A stretch of 64,000 nucleotides of DNA, taken from NCBI RefSeq assembly GCF_013373795.3, contig NZ_CP088022.1:7626001-7690000 (forward strand), read 5' to 3'. Numbering within the stretch: the first letter of the stretch is position 1; each line of letters starts with the position of its first letter. Shown here in pieces: positions 28,784-39,278 of this stretch. The position numbers and the translations under genes were made by a program. Below the pieces are notes generated by a model. It was not told the origin of the DNA. It saw only the letters and a program-made list of their open reading frames with translations, and made no database searches. Source of the DNA: Bradyrhizobium quebecense (lineage in GTDB: Bacteria > Pseudomonadota > Alphaproteobacteria > Rhizobiales > Xanthobacteraceae).

Positions 28784-29242
28784 CTAGGCTCCGCTATCTG
28801 TCGTCCGCTTCCTCAAATGATAGGTCAGCGCCAGCGCCACGCAGTGGCGCAGCGCGGGCTCCGGAAGCCTGCCCGCGACATCGAGCAGGATCGCGCGGTT
28901 GCCGCTGTAGCTGAGCTCGGGATAGAGCTCGCGGAAGGTCTCGACCAGATTGGTCTGGCAGTGGAAGTAGACCGCGACCTGGTCGGCGGCGGGCTTCACC
29001 TGATCGATCCGGACCGTGCTGCCGCTGCCGGTCTCCGGCGTGAGGTAGCTCGGCTGCCCCCATTTCAGCGTCTCTTCCAGCGCGCCGACGCCCCTCGTGG
29101 CCTTCGCGGTCTCGAAGATCAGGCGCCGTAGCGCCAGCAGCTTGGCCTTGACGGGGGCAGGGTAGGCGTCGAACAGCGCATCCGTCGCTTTCGCTTGCGG
29201 GCGTCGTGCCACCTTGCTGGTCGATGTTGCCGGCTTGCGCAT
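28784..29242 (-). CDS. DUF1801 domain protein
   Basis: The 152-residue protein matches the DUF1801 (YdhG-like) pattern: PAPVKAKLLALRRLIFETA, EETLKWGQPSY, VAVYFHCQTNLVETF and YSGNRAILLD. The fold is a small alpha/beta domain related to iron-chaperone frataxin-like proteins; its biochemical role is not settled. ATG 29242 has a GGAGC ribosome-binding site; an upstream TTG would add 11 unlikely residues. The lysine- and alanine-rich N-terminus (KPATSTSKVARRPQAK) is probably disordered. Confidence 0.82.
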   Translation of the reverse strand: MRKPATSTSKVARRPQAKATDALFDAYPAPVKAKLLALRRLIFETAKATRGVGALEETLKWGQPSYLTPETGSGSTVRIDQVKPAADQVAVYFHCQTNLVETFRELYPELSYSGNRAILLDVAGRLPEPALRHCVALALTYHLRKRTTDSGA

Positions 29243-29312
29243 GGAGGGCTCCGCGAGGACGACGTATCGCGCCAATCTACCATAGCGTCTTGAACGTCAC
29301 ATGGCGCGCCGT

Positions 29313-31280
29313 TCAGGCCGCGTTGCGCAGGCCGGCGAGGAACGTATCGACGCTGTGCGACAGCGCGGAGGCGTGATCGCCGAGCTGGCTGGACGTATCC
29401 AGCACGTTGCCGGTGAGGGCGCGGGACTGGCCGGCGGCCTCGCTGGCGCCCGCGATATTGGCGGAGACCTCGACCGTGCCGGAAGACGCCTGCTGCACGC
29501 TGCGGGCGATCTCCCGCGTCGCCGAGTCCTGCTGCTCGACGGCCGCCGCGATCGCGGTGGCGATGCCCGAAATCTCGCGGATGGTGCCGCTGATGTCGCC
29601 GATCGCGCTGACGCAGTTGCCGGTGGCGGACTGGATCGCGCCGACCTGGCCGGCGATCTCCTCGGTCGCCTTTGCGGTCTGGCTCGCCAGCCCCTTCACC
29701 TCGGCGGCGACCACGGCAAAGCCGCGGCCGGCCTCGCCGGCGCGCGCCGCCTCGATGGTGGCGTTGAGCGCCAGCAGATTGGTCTGGCTCGCAATCGCGC
29801 TGATCAGGCGCAGCACGTCGCCGATCTTCTCCGCGGATGCGGCCAGGCTCGTCACCATCTCGGTGGTCTCCATTGCCTTGGCCACGGCGTTGTCGGCGAC
29901 GCGGCTGGAATGGCTGACCTGGCGGCCGATCTCGGTGATCGAGGAGGCCAGCTCTTCGGTGGCGGCTGCGACCGCATTGACGCTGGCCGACGCCTCCTCG
30001 GACGCGGCGGCCGCCGCTGCGGTCCGTTCGGAAGTGCCGTTGACGCTGGTGGTGATCTCGTTGGCGACGCGCTGCATGGCGCTCGACGACTGTGCGACGG
30101 CGGCGACCATGCCCTTGACGTCGGCTTCGAAGCGGTCGGCCATCTGCCGCTGCAGCGCCTGCTTGTCGGCCGCAGCCTTCACCTTGTCGGCCTCCTGTGC
30201 ATCGCGCAGCGAGGAGGTTTCGAGCATGCCGCGGCGGAACAATTCGACCGCCTTGGCCATCGTGCCGAGCTCGTCGCGCCGCTCGCTGCCGGGGATCGTG
30301 ACGCTGGTGTCGCCGCTGGACAGCCGGTTCATGACCGCGGTGATCGCGGTGAGCGGCCGTGACAGGCCGCGGCCGAGCAGGAACGCCAGCAACACGGCTG
30401 CGGCCAGGATCGCGACGGTGCCGAGGATCAGATTGCGCTGCGCCCTCGCCGCGGCGGCTTCATAGTCGCTGGTGTCCTTGATGATCTCGAGCACGGCGAC
30501 CGGTTCGCCGGCATAGTTCCTGATCTGCCCGAGATAGAGCTCCACCGCATGGCCATCGAGCGTGGCGTCGCGCAGCAGTGCCGCCCCGTTCATCACGCTC
30601 TTGAGTTCGTCCGGGCTCGCGACCACGGTGTCGCCGAAGGTCGAGGACAGCCGCCTGAAGCTCTGGCCGTCGAACGAATGCACGGCGAGGTCGATGCCGA
30701 AGCGCTTCTTGGCGCGGTCGACGAATTCCTTGCCGAAGGCGGCGCCGACGTCGACATTGGCCAGCGTCTTGCCGTCATGCATGACCGGGGTCATGCCGAA
30801 GATCGAAAGCGCTTCGCGGCCGGGCTCGACGCCGACGATCGGCTTGCCTGCCTTGATCGATTCCACCACCGTCGTCCGCCGGGTGGAGGCGTCGTCGCCG
30901 AACAGTTTCGGCGCATGGACCCGGTAGAAGCTCGTCGCCGGCGCCTGCCAGAACGAGATCAGCGGGATGCCTTGCGCCTTCATCGCGGCCCAGGGCGCAC
31001 CGAGCAGCTTTCCGAGGCCCTCGCGGTCGCCTTTGGCGATGGCATCTTCGACCGGCGGCAGGGCGGCGATCACGGCCGAGACCGCCAGCGCGGCGCGGCC
31101 TTCGTATTCGATCGCTGCAATCACGCTGTCATATTGCAGCTTGAGCTGCTGATCGAGCGCGAGCCGCGTCAGCGTGCGCTGCTGGCTGATGCAGAAGCTG
31201 CCGAGGATGGCGCAGGCGACTGCAACGGTCAGTGAAATCGCCAGGATCAGGCGGGCGGCAATCGATCGAAGCTTGAACAT
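29313..31280 (-). CDS. Methyl-accepting chemotaxis protein
   Basis: The 655-residue chemoreceptor has a first membrane helix ([19 protein letters not shown]), a periplasmic Cache-type sensor (about 35-280), a second helix ([20 protein letters not shown]), a HAMP domain (about 305-360) and a cytoplasmic signalling domain. The hairpin tip [30 protein letters not shown] binds CheW/CheA. There is no C-terminal pentapeptide tether for CheR. ATG 31280 is chosen since it opens directly into the membrane helix; the frame stays open 20 codons upstream. No other chemotaxis gene is nearby. The ligand is unknown. Confidence 0.92.
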   Translation of the reverse strand: MFKLRSIAARLILAISLTVAVACAILGSFCISQQRTLTRLALDQQLKLQYDSVIAAIEYEGRAALAVSAVIAALPPVEDAIAKGDREGLGKLLGAPWAAMKAQGIPLISFWQAPATSFYRVHAPKLFGDDASTRRTTVVESIKAGKPIVGVEPGREALSIFGMTPVMHDGKTLANVDVGAAFGKEFVDRAKKRFGIDLAVHSFDGQSFRRLSSTFGDTVVASPDELKSVMNGAALLRDATLDGHAVELYLGQIRNYAGEPVAVLEIIKDTSDYEAAAARAQRNLILGTVAILAAAVLLAFLLGRGLSRPLTAITAVMNRLSSGDTSVTIPGSERRDELGTMAKAVELFRRGMLETSSLRDAQEADKVKAAADKQALQRQMADRFEADVKGMVAAVAQSSSAMQRVANEITTSVNGTSERTAAAAAASEEASASVNAVAAATEELASSITEIGRQVSHSSRVADNAVAKAMETTEMVTSLAASAEKIGDVLRLISAIASQTNLLALNATIEAARAGEAGRGFAVVAAEVKGLASQTAKATEEIAGQVGAIQSATGNCVSAIGDISGTIREISGIATAIAAAVEQQDSATREIARSVQQASSGTVEVSANIAGASEAAGQSRALTGNVLDTSSQLGDHASALSHSVDTFLAGLRNAA

Positions 31281-31475
31281 GGGGCCAGTGGAACTCCAGG
31301 CATTAGCGCCGGCCGCAAAGTCCCAGAAAAAGCTTAACAACCGGATGTTGTTGCCGCCGGTATCCGAACCGCGATCGTTGTCGCCGGTGCTACTTTCGTA
31401 CTGTTTGCTAAAGCGCGATGAGACTGGGTTGAAGCAGTCGGACCGCCGCCCGAGGAACGGTTACCTGACATGCGA

Positions 31476-32336
31476 CTAGATCGGCCGCTCCGACATGATC
31501 TGCTCGATCCACGATATAACCGCCCTGACCCGCGCCAGATGCTTAAGGTCAGGATGGACGATCATCCACATTTCACGGGAGAGAATCGATTTTGCGCCGC
31601 TTAAGCGCGAAAGTCCGGGAAAGCCATCCGCAATACGGCATGGAAGCAGCGACCGGCCAAGGCCGGCTCGGACGGCATTGAAAGCCAACTCCGAGTCGTT
31701 GACGGTGACAAACGTTTCCGAGGTCGGATCGGAGGCTATCGCTTCCGCCATCCAGCGTGCCTGCGGCAAGTTAGACCAGTAGGCATCATAGGTAATCCAT
31801 GGCAAGCCGCGCTGCTGCGTTGACGCGGCATACACCGCAAATTCGAAGGTGCCGACGCGTCGAGCTATCACGCGATGCTCGCTTTCGGGCCGGGTCATAC
31901 GCAGTGCGATATCGGCTTCCCGGTTTGTGACACTGAGATTGCGAGGGTCGGCAACCAGTTCGATCTGCAACCCCGGATGCGATTGGAGAAAGGCTGCCAA
32001 CGCCGGAATCAGAATATGATTTAGCACCAGCGGCACAGCCGTCACGCGAACCTTGCCGACCTCGAGTCTGTCCGCATTCCTTACGCTGTCCTTGACAGAC
32101 TCGACATCGAGTTCGATGCGCTCGGCCCGACTGATGACGATGTGCCCTCTGTCGGTCGGCGTCAGATGACCTGCATTGCGCTCGAACAAGCGGACGCCCA
32201 GCAGCCGCTCAAGGCGCGCAATTCGCCGGGCCACCGTGGTCTCATTAACCCCAAGCTCGCGCGCCGCGCCAGCAATGCGGCCCGTGCGCGACAGCAACAA
32301 AATGTAACGCAGGTCATTCCAATCCAGGTCCTGCAT
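31476..32336 (-). CDS. LysR-family transcriptional regulator
   Basis: The 286-residue protein has a winged HTH at the N-terminus (DLRYILLLSRTGRIAGAARELGVNETTVARRIARLE) and a periplasmic-binding-protein-like effector domain (about 90-285). The non-standard HTH start LDWNDLRYIL is common in the VirR/AmpR-like subgroup. It is divergent from the NTF2-like gene at 32475, the usual arrangement for a LysR regulator and its target. A TTTGC-N11-GCAAA dyad covers its own translation start region, which suggests autorepression. The effector is unknown. Confidence 0.9.
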   Translation of the reverse strand: MQDLDWNDLRYILLLSRTGRIAGAARELGVNETTVARRIARLERLLGVRLFERNAGHLTPTDRGHIVISRAERIELDVESVKDSVRNADRLEVGKVRVTAVPLVLNHILIPALAAFLQSHPGLQIELVADPRNLSVTNREADIALRMTRPESEHRVIARRVGTFEFAVYAASTQQRGLPWITYDAYWSNLPQARWMAEAIASDPTSETFVTVNDSELAFNAVRAGLGRSLLPCRIADGFPGLSRLSGAKSILSREMWMIVHPDLKHLARVRAVISWIEQIMSERPI

Positions 32337-32337
32337 T

Positions 32338-32358
32338 TTTGCAGTTTAATACAGCAAA
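32338..32358. promoter_or_regulatory. Putative LysR-box dyad
   Basis: TTTGC, 11 bases, then GCAAA. This T-N11-A dyad is the standard LysR recognition form. It lies 2-22 bases before the regulator's ATG and about 117 bases before the divergent NTF2-like gene. Binding here would block the regulator's own expression. Inference from pattern only. Confidence 0.5.
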
Positions 32359-32474
32359 CTTGTCGCTCCAGCAGCATTTTTGTCGGCTGTAGGTTCGGTG
32401 AGGCGCCGTCGCAGCGACCGGCGGAAATGGAAATCTCTGGAAAGTATCGGAAAGGACCCACGCAGGAGAGAGCT

Positions 32475-33062
32475 ATGTCGGCTATTCCATACAAAGGGAC
32501 CCTACTCACCCCGGCCATTTTCGGCCTGGCAGCCAACCTGGCATTGTTTTCGACGCCTCTCAGTGCCGCCGTATCCGGAGGGCAAAAACCAGTGCAAGAT
32601 CCCATCACAGGTGACGAAGATCTGGGAGACCTGAGCCAACCCCAACAGGCATTGGCTCAATTCTACCGCGGCTTCAATACCCGTGATCTCAAGATGATCG
32701 ACGAAAACTTTGCTCGTTCCGATGAGGTCGCGATCGATAATCCTCTCGGAGGCATTCGGCGGGGAGCAGATCAGCCACACGTGATGTATGAGGGAGTCTT
32801 CAAGAGTCCGGCGGACGTTCATGTTGTATTTTGGGACTACACCATACACCGCGCGGGCGATGTATTTTGGGCCGTTGGACGTGAACGCGGTACCTATCGC
32901 GAGGGTGATGTCGTAAAAGATCTCAACATTCGCACGACTCGCATCTATCAACTGGTAGATGGCCGCTGGCGGCAGATGCATCATCACGGATCAATCGAAG
33001 ATTCCAAACTTCTCGGTGATTATCAAAGCGCAATACGATCCGCAGCGGCGAAAATCCACTAA
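32475..33062 (+). CDS. Secreted NTF2/SnoaL-like protein
   Basis: The 195-residue protein has an N-terminal hydrophobic signal-like stretch (LTPAIFGLAANLALFSTPLSAAV). The mature domain resembles the SnoaL/NTF2 fold: QALAQFYRGFNTRDLKMIDENFA, then PHVMYEGVFKSPADVHVVFWDY and a terminal RIYQLVDGRWRQMHHHGSI. The fold can hold small hydrophobic ligands or act as an isomerase; no catalytic residue set can be assigned. A GGAGAGAG ribosome-binding site fixes the ATG. It is probably controlled by the divergent LysR protein. Confidence 0.8.
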   Translation: MSAIPYKGTLLTPAIFGLAANLALFSTPLSAAVSGGQKPVQDPITGDEDLGDLSQPQQALAQFYRGFNTRDLKMIDENFARSDEVAIDNPLGGIRRGADQPHVMYEGVFKSPADVHVVFWDYTIHRAGDVFWAVGRERGTYREGDVVKDLNIRTTRIYQLVDGRWRQMHHHGSIEDSKLLGDYQSAIRSAAAKIH

Positions 33063-33487
33063 CGGGGCCGGCACTCGCCTCAAATTATTCGCGCTAACTA
33101 GGCCAGAAATGGCTCGATGATCGCTTCTGGCCCGTAGCTGACGGTCTGAATGACCTTCGAGAACGTCGGCTCTCCGAAGTGAACCGGAAGTCCCTGGGTT
33201 CGGTCGCGATCGACGGCTTTTGATCCAAAGCGGGCGTCCTTCTCAATGCGGCCAGCCGCAATCAGTCCTTCGCGATTTGAGTGTGAACAAGCCTCGCACA
33301 TTGACCCCTCTATCGTTCGTGGCATCAATTCTTTGACGCGTAGATCGGCCTTGAGACCCCGCGCCGATCACCGTAGAGTTGAAGACCTGCAAACCGGTGA
33401 CGAGTTGCGAACTCAGCGTAGGGAAATCACCGCGTCTAGAATTGAGAATAGCTTTTCCTATTGCCCCCTCGCATAGGTGACATCGTC
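33063..33487. other. Gap with no confident gene
   Basis: The 425 bases between the NTF2-like gene and the DUF2867 gene contain an open frame on the minus strand (33098-33328, 76 residues, GLPVHFGEPTFSKVIQ in its second half) with no family resemblance and no good ribosome-binding site. It could be a gene remnant. The right end carries the AGGTGA ribosome-binding site of the next gene. Confidence 0.4.
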
Positions 33488-34012
33488 ATGAGCATGGGTT
33501 TAGACCGCAAACCGCGGGTACGCCGGACGACGCCGCCGTCGGAAAGTGTCGTTGCGAGCTGGTACGAGAACGCCAGTTTACTCGATAGCTACAGCATCGA
33601 CTTGAGTGCATCGGAACAGCCGAGCATGCGCGAGCTGGCGACGCGGACACTCGTCAATCCACCCGCGTGGCAGAAGACGTTGATCGCGCTGCGCGACGCC
33701 ATGGTTACGCCCTTTGGCATCAAAACCTCCGATACCGTCAGGACGTACCCCGACAGCCATGAACGGGTGGACTTCTTCCCGGTGCACTGGGAGGGCAAGG
33801 ACGAAATTGTGCTCGGTACGGATGACCGGCACCTGGACTTCCGGCTATCGCTGCTCCGACGCCATTCTCCAACAGGCACGTTGCTCATCGCGACAACCGT
33901 TGTGCATACCCACAATGCCCTGGGCTTCACCTATCTCAACGCGATCAGGCCTTTTCATCACCTCGTGGTCAGGGCCAACCTGGCACGCTGTGCACAAACA
34001 CAACTGCAGTAG
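33488..34012 (+). CDS. DUF2867 domain protein
   Basis: The 174-residue protein fits DUF2867: [69 protein letters not shown]. In other bacteria the domain is found alone or fused behind NAD-binding SDR domains; its role is unknown. The ATG at 33488 has an AGGTGA ribosome-binding site. It is convergent with the acyl-CoA dehydrogenase-like gene. Confidence 0.85.
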   Translation: MSMGLDRKPRVRRTTPPSESVVASWYENASLLDSYSIDLSASEQPSMRELATRTLVNPPAWQKTLIALRDAMVTPFGIKTSDTVRTYPDSHERVDFFPVHWEGKDEIVLGTDDRHLDFRLSLLRRHSPTGTLLIATTVVHTHNALGFTYLNAIRPFHHLVVRANLARCAQTQLQ

Positions 34013-34068
34013 AGCTGCATGGCGGATTCATGAGTACACGCCCCGGTTCAATCTGACGTCGTCGCGCT

Positions 34069-35241
34069 TTAGCGCGTCGTCGGGGGCACGGAGAGATTGC
34101 CCGACAGGATCGCCTTGCCGGCGTCCTCATACTGGGTGTCGCGGGCCTGGATCTGCTGCGCGATCGCATGCATGTCACGAAACCGCCGCTCGAACGGATT
34201 CTTCGCAAACACCGCCGTTGCCCCCGACATGTGATAGGCGATGTCGACCACGGCGGCCGACTGGTGGATGGTCCAGGTCGAGGCGATGCGGATCGCGATG
34301 CGATGTGCCTCGCTGATCGGATCGCCGCGGGCGAGATCGCTCCAGACGTCGTGGGCGGTCGCATACAGATAGGCGCGCGCGGCGCGCAGGCTCGCCTCGG
34401 TGCGGCCGATCTGGCCCTGCACGGCGTTGTTGTCGCGCATCGCTTTGAGGCCTTGCGGGGTCTTAGCGCGGGCAAGCTCGGTTGCCGCATCCAGCATGGC
34501 GCGCGCCACGCCGAGCGCGGTGGCGGCAAAGCCCATGCTGAACACCATGTTGGTGGAGAGCGTGTAGAGCGGCCCCGGCTCGCGGCACGCGGCCGGGTCG
34601 TCGCGCAACGCGGCGAACTTTTCCGGAATGAAGAGGTTGTCGACCGAATAGGAATCGGTGCCGGTGCCCTTCAGGCCGATCACGTCCCAGACGTCGTACA
34701 TCACAGCCTGCGACACCGGAAACAGGATGGTGCGGATTTCCGGCGAGCCGTCGGCCTTCTTGCGTGGCGAGCCGTCGGCCTCGACGACGCGGACATGGGC
34801 GCCGAGCCAGCTTGCCTGCCGCGAGCCGGAGGCGAAATCCCAGCGCGCACTGGCGCGGTAGCCGCCGGGCTCGGCGCGCACCTCATGGGCGATCGCGCCC
34901 CAGGCCAGGATGCCGGGCGCGGTGTTGAATATCTCCTGGGCCGCGTCGGGCTCGAGATAGGCCGCGGTCATGGCGCAGACGCTGCACTGGCCGAGGCACC
35001 AGGCGGTCGATGCATCGGCCTTGGCGATCTCCTCCTGCATCTGCATGAACGCGTCCAGCGTCGCCTCGGCGCCGCCGAAGCGCTTCGGCAGCAGCGCGCG
35101 ATACAGCCCGTTCTCGACCAGGGCCGCGGTGACGGAAGGCGTCAGCCGCCGCGTCCGTTCGATCTCGTCGGCTTCGCTCATGATCAGCGGCGCCAGCGCG
35201 CGCGCCCGCTCGACAAGGTCTACTGCCTGCGGCTTGTTCAT
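34069..35241 (-). CDS. Acyl-CoA dehydrogenase family flavoprotein (possible HsaA/DszC-type monooxygenase)
   Basis: The 390-residue protein has the acyl-CoA dehydrogenase three-domain layout: N-terminal helices, a middle beta domain with ARWDFASGSRQASWLG and LKGTGTDSYSVDNLFIP, and a C-terminal helical domain. The general-base glutamate of true dehydrogenases is not obvious. WDFASGSRQASWLG resembles the FADH2- or FMNH2-dependent monooxygenases of the HsaA/DszC branch. Such enzymes need a reductase; none is adjacent. The MFS transporter gene lies upstream on the same strand, so uptake and oxidation of one organic substrate is plausible. GAGGAC precedes ATG 35241. Confidence 0.82.
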   Translation of the reverse strand: MNKPQAVDLVERARALAPLIMSEADEIERTRRLTPSVTAALVENGLYRALLPKRFGGAEATLDAFMQMQEEIAKADASTAWCLGQCSVCAMTAAYLEPDAAQEIFNTAPGILAWGAIAHEVRAEPGGYRASARWDFASGSRQASWLGAHVRVVEADGSPRKKADGSPEIRTILFPVSQAVMYDVWDVIGLKGTGTDSYSVDNLFIPEKFAALRDDPAACREPGPLYTLSTNMVFSMGFAATALGVARAMLDAATELARAKTPQGLKAMRDNNAVQGQIGRTEASLRAARAYLYATAHDVWSDLARGDPISEAHRIAIRIASTWTIHQSAAVVDIAYHMSGATAVFAKNPFERRFRDMHAIAQQIQARDTQYEDAGKAILSGNLSVPPTTR

Positions 35242-35388
35242 GCGTGTCCTCGGCGCCCCTTCTGACGTTCTTGTTGGGCGGGGCGGGCGATGGTGGCCCA
35301 TCCGGCAGGAGAGGGCAAGGCGGGGCGGCGCCGACGCAGATCAGCTATCCATCGCGGTCGCGCGCGCGATCGACGCATGCATCCGCGC

Positions 35389-36615
35389 TCAGGCGGCGGC
35401 GCGGCCGAGATCGAGCGACGGCTGGCGCTTGGTCGAGAAACTCAGCGCCACCGCGACCGCGGCAAGGCCGATCGCAAAGGAACCGGCGTGCAGCCACGTG
35501 TAGCCATGGAACGTGTCGAACACGTAACCGCCGGCCCACGGCCCGAGCGCCATGCCGAGGCTCGCAAAGGCCGACACGGCGCCGAACACCGTGCCCATGA
35601 TGCGCGCGCCGAAGAACTCGCGCACCAGCACGGCATAGAGCGGCATCACGCCGCCATAGGCGAGCCCGAACACCACCGACAGCGCGTAGAACTCGCCGAG
35701 CTGCGCCACCGCAAGATAAGTCGCGATCGACAGCGCCTGCACCAAGAGGCCGCCGACCAAAACCGGCTTGGCGCCGAGCCGGTCGGCCAGCACCCCGAGC
35801 AGCAGGCGTCCGCCGAGCCCGGAGAAGCCGGCGAGGCTGTAGACCGTGACCGCGGTGAGCGGCGCGATGCCGCACACCATGGCGTAGGACACCATGTGGA
35901 AGATCGGGCCCGAATGCGCCGCGCAGCACGCGAAATGGGCCAACGCCAGCGTGATGAATTGCGGCGTGCGCAGCGCCTGCGCTACGGTCCATTCCGCTTG
36001 CGGCGCATTGCCAGCCGTAGGGATCGCGACGGTCGTTCCCTGCGGTGCCGGGCGTACCAGGAACGCTGCGGGGATCAGCAGCGCCCATGCGGCGATGCCG
36101 ATGACGAGCATCGCGAAGCGCCAGTCATAGGCCGTGATCAGCCAGCTGGCGGATGGTGCGACCGTCAGCGGCGATACACCCATGCCGGCCGACACCAGCG
36201 CGACGGCGAGGCTGCGATGCTTGTCGATCCAGGCGCTCGCAAGCGCCATCATCGGCGCATAGAAGCTCCCGGCGGCGATCCCGATCAGCACGCCGAAGCA
36301 GAGCTGGAATTGCCACAGGCTCTGCGCCTGGCTTGCCGTCACGAGGCCAAGCCCGAGCAGCAGGCTGCCCGCCAGCACCACGATTCGGGTGCCGAAGCGG
36401 TCGGACAGCGTGCCCCAGGCGAACGCTGCAAAACCCATGCAGAGGAAATCCAGCGTCGCGGCGGCCGATACGCCGGCGCGCGACCAGCCCATCGCATCCG
36501 AGATCGGCTGCAGGAACACCGCGAGCGACAGCATGGTGCCGAAGCCGACGCAGGTCATCAGCGCGCCCGCGCCGACGACGACCCAGCCATAGTCGAACCG
36601 AGCGTCCTTGCTCAT
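35389..36615 (-). CDS. MFS transporter
   Basis: The 408-residue inner-membrane protein has about 12 hydrophobic helices. The MFS loop motif between helices 2 and 3 is seen as WGTLSDRFGTRIVVLAG and its second-half counterpart as GVLADRLGAKPVLVGG. The arrangement with FGTMLSLAVFLQPISDAMGWSRAG is that of the oxalate/formate-antiporter-like or monocarboxylate branch. The substrate is unknown. The flavoprotein gene at 34069-35241 follows 147 bases downstream on the same strand. Confidence 0.88.
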   Translation of the reverse strand: MSKDARFDYGWVVVGAGALMTCVGFGTMLSLAVFLQPISDAMGWSRAGVSAAATLDFLCMGFAAFAWGTLSDRFGTRIVVLAGSLLLGLGLVTASQAQSLWQFQLCFGVLIGIAAGSFYAPMMALASAWIDKHRSLAVALVSAGMGVSPLTVAPSASWLITAYDWRFAMLVIGIAAWALLIPAAFLVRPAPQGTTVAIPTAGNAPQAEWTVAQALRTPQFITLALAHFACCAAHSGPIFHMVSYAMVCGIAPLTAVTVYSLAGFSGLGGRLLLGVLADRLGAKPVLVGGLLVQALSIATYLAVAQLGEFYALSVVFGLAYGGVMPLYAVLVREFFGARIMGTVFGAVSAFASLGMALGPWAGGYVFDTFHGYTWLHAGSFAIGLAAVAVALSFSTKRQPSLDLGRAAA

Positions 36616-36767
36616 GCGTTTCCCCGGCGCTGTTGTTTGTTGTGGTGCGCGCAGGGAGGATGGTGGCCTATCCGAGGTCCAGGGGCAATATGACGGGCAA
36701 CATGCCTCTTATTCCGGGATCAAGCGGATTGTGCGTTGCATGCGCAAGACGTCGCAGCGACGCGCGG

Positions 36768-37103
36768 CTAGCCGCAGTTCCAGGCGCGTCCGATCGGTGT
36801 CCAGCTCCAGCACGGGCCGTAGCTGCCGCCATTGTAGCGCCCGCCGCCGTGGAATCCGGGGCGGCCGAAATAGTGCCAATCCCCGCCATAGTAATATTCC
36901 GGCGAAAAGTCCGGGTAGCCGCGGGCGGCGCCGCGTGGGCCGAGCACCGGAATGGTTTCGTTGGGCGGCTGCCGGTAGCCGGGCAGGAAGCCATAGCCGT
37001 GCCAGCGGCTAGAGCCGTGCCGCTTCTTCGAGGAGGCGGCCGAGCTCAGGTCAGGCTGCAGCAGGGCGAGGATGACGATCGAAAGGGACAGGATGCGCAA
37101 CAT
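36768..37103 (-). CDS. Small secreted Gly/Tyr/Trp-rich protein
   Basis: The 111-residue protein has a signal peptide (MLRILSLSIVILALLQPDLSSAA). The mature part is basic, then rich in Gly, Tyr, Trp and Pro (PEYYYGGDWHYFGRPGFHGGGRYNGG) and ends with GPCWSWTPIGRAWNCG, a Cys pair that may form a disulfide. Similar short secreted proteins are common in Bradyrhizobium-type genomes and have no known role. Its opposite strand carries no credible gene. Confidence 0.72.
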   Translation of the reverse strand: MLRILSLSIVILALLQPDLSSAASSKKRHGSSRWHGYGFLPGYRQPPNETIPVLGPRGAARGYPDFSPEYYYGGDWHYFGRPGFHGGGRYNGGSYGPCWSWTPIGRAWNCG

Positions 37104-37304
37104 GATGGGAGCTTAGTCGGCGCGCTGCGCCGTGGCGATTCAAATCATGGTGCGTTTTGTTGCCGGGACAAGAATGGGCAACAAGCGCGCCTGCGACAGC
37201 GTGTCAGCTATCGGGCTACTTTGCATGGGGTTGTTTTCGAGATTTTCGACTAGGACCGGGCCGGCGCGCCTGTCGTCAAGCTGGCGACAGTCCGTGTCGT
37301 CGAC

Positions 37305-39116
37305 TCAGCTGTCTACCTTAAGCGCGGCGATGAAGGCTTCCTGCGGGATGTCGACCTTGCCGAACTGCCGCATCTTCTTCTTGCCTTCCTTCTGCTTCTC
37401 CAGAAGCTTGCGCTTGCGCGTGATGTCGCCGCCGTAGCACTTCGCGGTGACGTCCTTGCGCAGCGCGCGGACGGTTTCGCGCGCGATCACCTTGCCGCCG
37501 ATCGCCGCTTGGATCGGAATCTGGAACATGTGCGGCGGGATCAGCTCCTTCATCTTCTCGACCATGGCGCGGCCGCGGCCCTCGGCGCGGGTCCGATGCA
37601 CCAGCATCGACAGCGCGTCGACCGGCTCGGCATTGACCAGAATCTGCATCTTGACCAGGTCGGCCGGCTTGTAGTCGGTCAGATGATAGTCGAACGAGGC
37701 ATAGCCTTTGGAGACCGACTTCAGGCGATCGTAGAAATCGAACACCACCTCGTTGAGCGGCAGGTCGTATTTCACCATCGCGCGGGAGCCGACATAGGTC
37801 AGCTCCTTCTGCGCGCCGCGGCGGTCCTGGCACAGCTTCAGCACGCTGCCGAGATATTCGTCGGGCGTGAGGATGGTGGCCTCGATCCACGGCTCCTCGA
37901 TCTCGGCGATCTTGACCACGTCGGGCATGTCGACCGGGTTGTGGATTTCGAGCTCGGTGCCGTCGGTCAGCTTCATCTTGTAGATCACGCTCGGCGCGGT
38001 CGCGATCAGGTTGAGGTCGAACTCGCGCGACAGCCGCTCCTGGATGATCTCCAGATGCAACAGCCCGAGGAAGCCGCAGCGGAAGCCGAAGCCGAGTGCG
38101 GCGGAGGTTTCCATCTCGAAGGAGAAGCTGGCGTCGTTCAGCCTGAGCTTGCCCATCGCCGCGCGCAGCGTCTCGAAATCGTCGGCATCGACCGGGAACA
38201 GGCCGCAGAACACGACCGGGATCGCCGGCTTGAAGCCCGGCAGCATTTCGGTGACCGGCTTCCTGTCGTCGGTGATGGTGTCGCCCACTCTCGTATCGGC
38301 GACTTCCTTGATCGCCGCGGTGATGAAGCCGATCTCGCCGGGGCCGAGCTCCTCGACCTGCTGCATCTTTGGCGTGAAGAAGCCGACGCGCTCGATGTCA
38401 TAGGCCGCGCCGGTGCCCATCATGCGGATGCGGCTGCCCTTCTTCATCACGCCGTCGACGACGCGGATCAGGACGACCACGCCGAGATAGACGTCGTACC
38501 AGCTGTCGACCAGCAGCGCCTTCAAGGTCGCGTCGCGGTCGCCCTTCGGCGGCGGCAGGCGGGTGACGACCGCCTCCAGCACGTCGGGCACGCCGAGGCC
38601 GGTCTTGGCCGAGATCATCACGGCGTCGGAGGCATCGATGCCGATCACGTCCTCGATCTGCTGCTTGACCTTCTCGGGCTCGGCCGCCGGCAGGTCGACC
38701 TTGTTCAGGACCGGCACGATCTCGTGACCAGCGTCGAGCGCATGGTACACGTTGGCGAGCGTCTGCGCCTCGACGCCCTGGCTGGCGTCGACCACGAGCA
38801 GGGAACCCTCGCAGGCGGCCAGCGACCGCGAGACCTCGTAGGCGAAGTCGACATGGCCGGGCGTGTCCATCAAATTGAAGATGTAATCCTTGCCGTCCTT
38901 GGCGCGGTAGTTCAGCCGGACGGTTTGCGCCTTGATGGTGATGCCGCGCTCGCGCTCGATATCCATCGAATCGAGCACCTGCTCCTTGCCCGCCATTTCG
39001 CGATCCGACAGGCCGCCCGTCATCTGGATCAGGCGGTCGGCAAGGGTCGATTTGCCATGGTCGATATGGGCGACGATGGAGAAGTTGCGGATGTTCGAAA
39101 TCGGGGCAGTTGTCAT
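37305..39116 (-). CDS. lepA: Elongation factor 4 (LepA)
   Basis: The 603-residue GTPase back-translocates or remobilises stalled ribosomes. G1 is [11 protein letters not shown]2/G3 follow in [14 protein letters not shown] and DTPGHVDF, G4 is NKVD. Domains II, III and V and the LepA-specific C-terminal domain ([19 protein letters not shown] near the end) are complete. The length matches the family. It is monocistronic here, with a 200-base gap upstream of the secreted protein gene. Confidence 0.97.
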   Translation of the reverse strand: MTTAPISNIRNFSIVAHIDHGKSTLADRLIQMTGGLSDREMAGKEQVLDSMDIERERGITIKAQTVRLNYRAKDGKDYIFNLMDTPGHVDFAYEVSRSLAACEGSLLVVDASQGVEAQTLANVYHALDAGHEIVPVLNKVDLPAAEPEKVKQQIEDVIGIDASDAVMISAKTGLGVPDVLEAVVTRLPPPKGDRDATLKALLVDSWYDVYLGVVVLIRVVDGVMKKGSRIRMMGTGAAYDIERVGFFTPKMQQVEELGPGEIGFITAAIKEVADTRVGDTITDDRKPVTEMLPGFKPAIPVVFCGLFPVDADDFETLRAAMGKLRLNDASFSFEMETSAALGFGFRCGFLGLLHLEIIQERLSREFDLNLIATAPSVIYKMKLTDGTELEIHNPVDMPDVVKIAEIEEPWIEATILTPDEYLGSVLKLCQDRRGAQKELTYVGSRAMVKYDLPLNEVVFDFYDRLKSVSKGYASFDYHLTDYKPADLVKMQILVNAEPVDALSMLVHRTRAEGRGRAMVEKMKELIPPHMFQIPIQAAIGGKVIARETVRALRKDVTAKCYGGDITRKRKLLEKQKEGKKKMRQFGKVDIPQEAFIAALKVDS

Positions 39117-39278
39117 GGGGCGCGGGATAGCATCCGCACCCCCGCGCGGGCAACCATATTGCGGTATTTTGCAGGGATGTGACGGCGAATCACGGCCGTG
39201 TTTCAGTCAGATTCGCCATGATCGATTTTAGGGCACGTTTCTGCTAGGTGTTTCGGCCCCAAAACCGTGGACCTGACG

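Noticed and set aside
33098..33328. 76-residue minus-strand frame
   Set aside because: No signal peptide, motif or clear ribosome-binding site; kept only as a possible remnant in the gap entry.
34069..35241. Ordinary fatty-acid acyl-CoA dehydrogenase
   Set aside because: The catalytic glutamate is not evident and the middle domain resembles HsaA/DszC-type monooxygenases; the broader family name is used instead.
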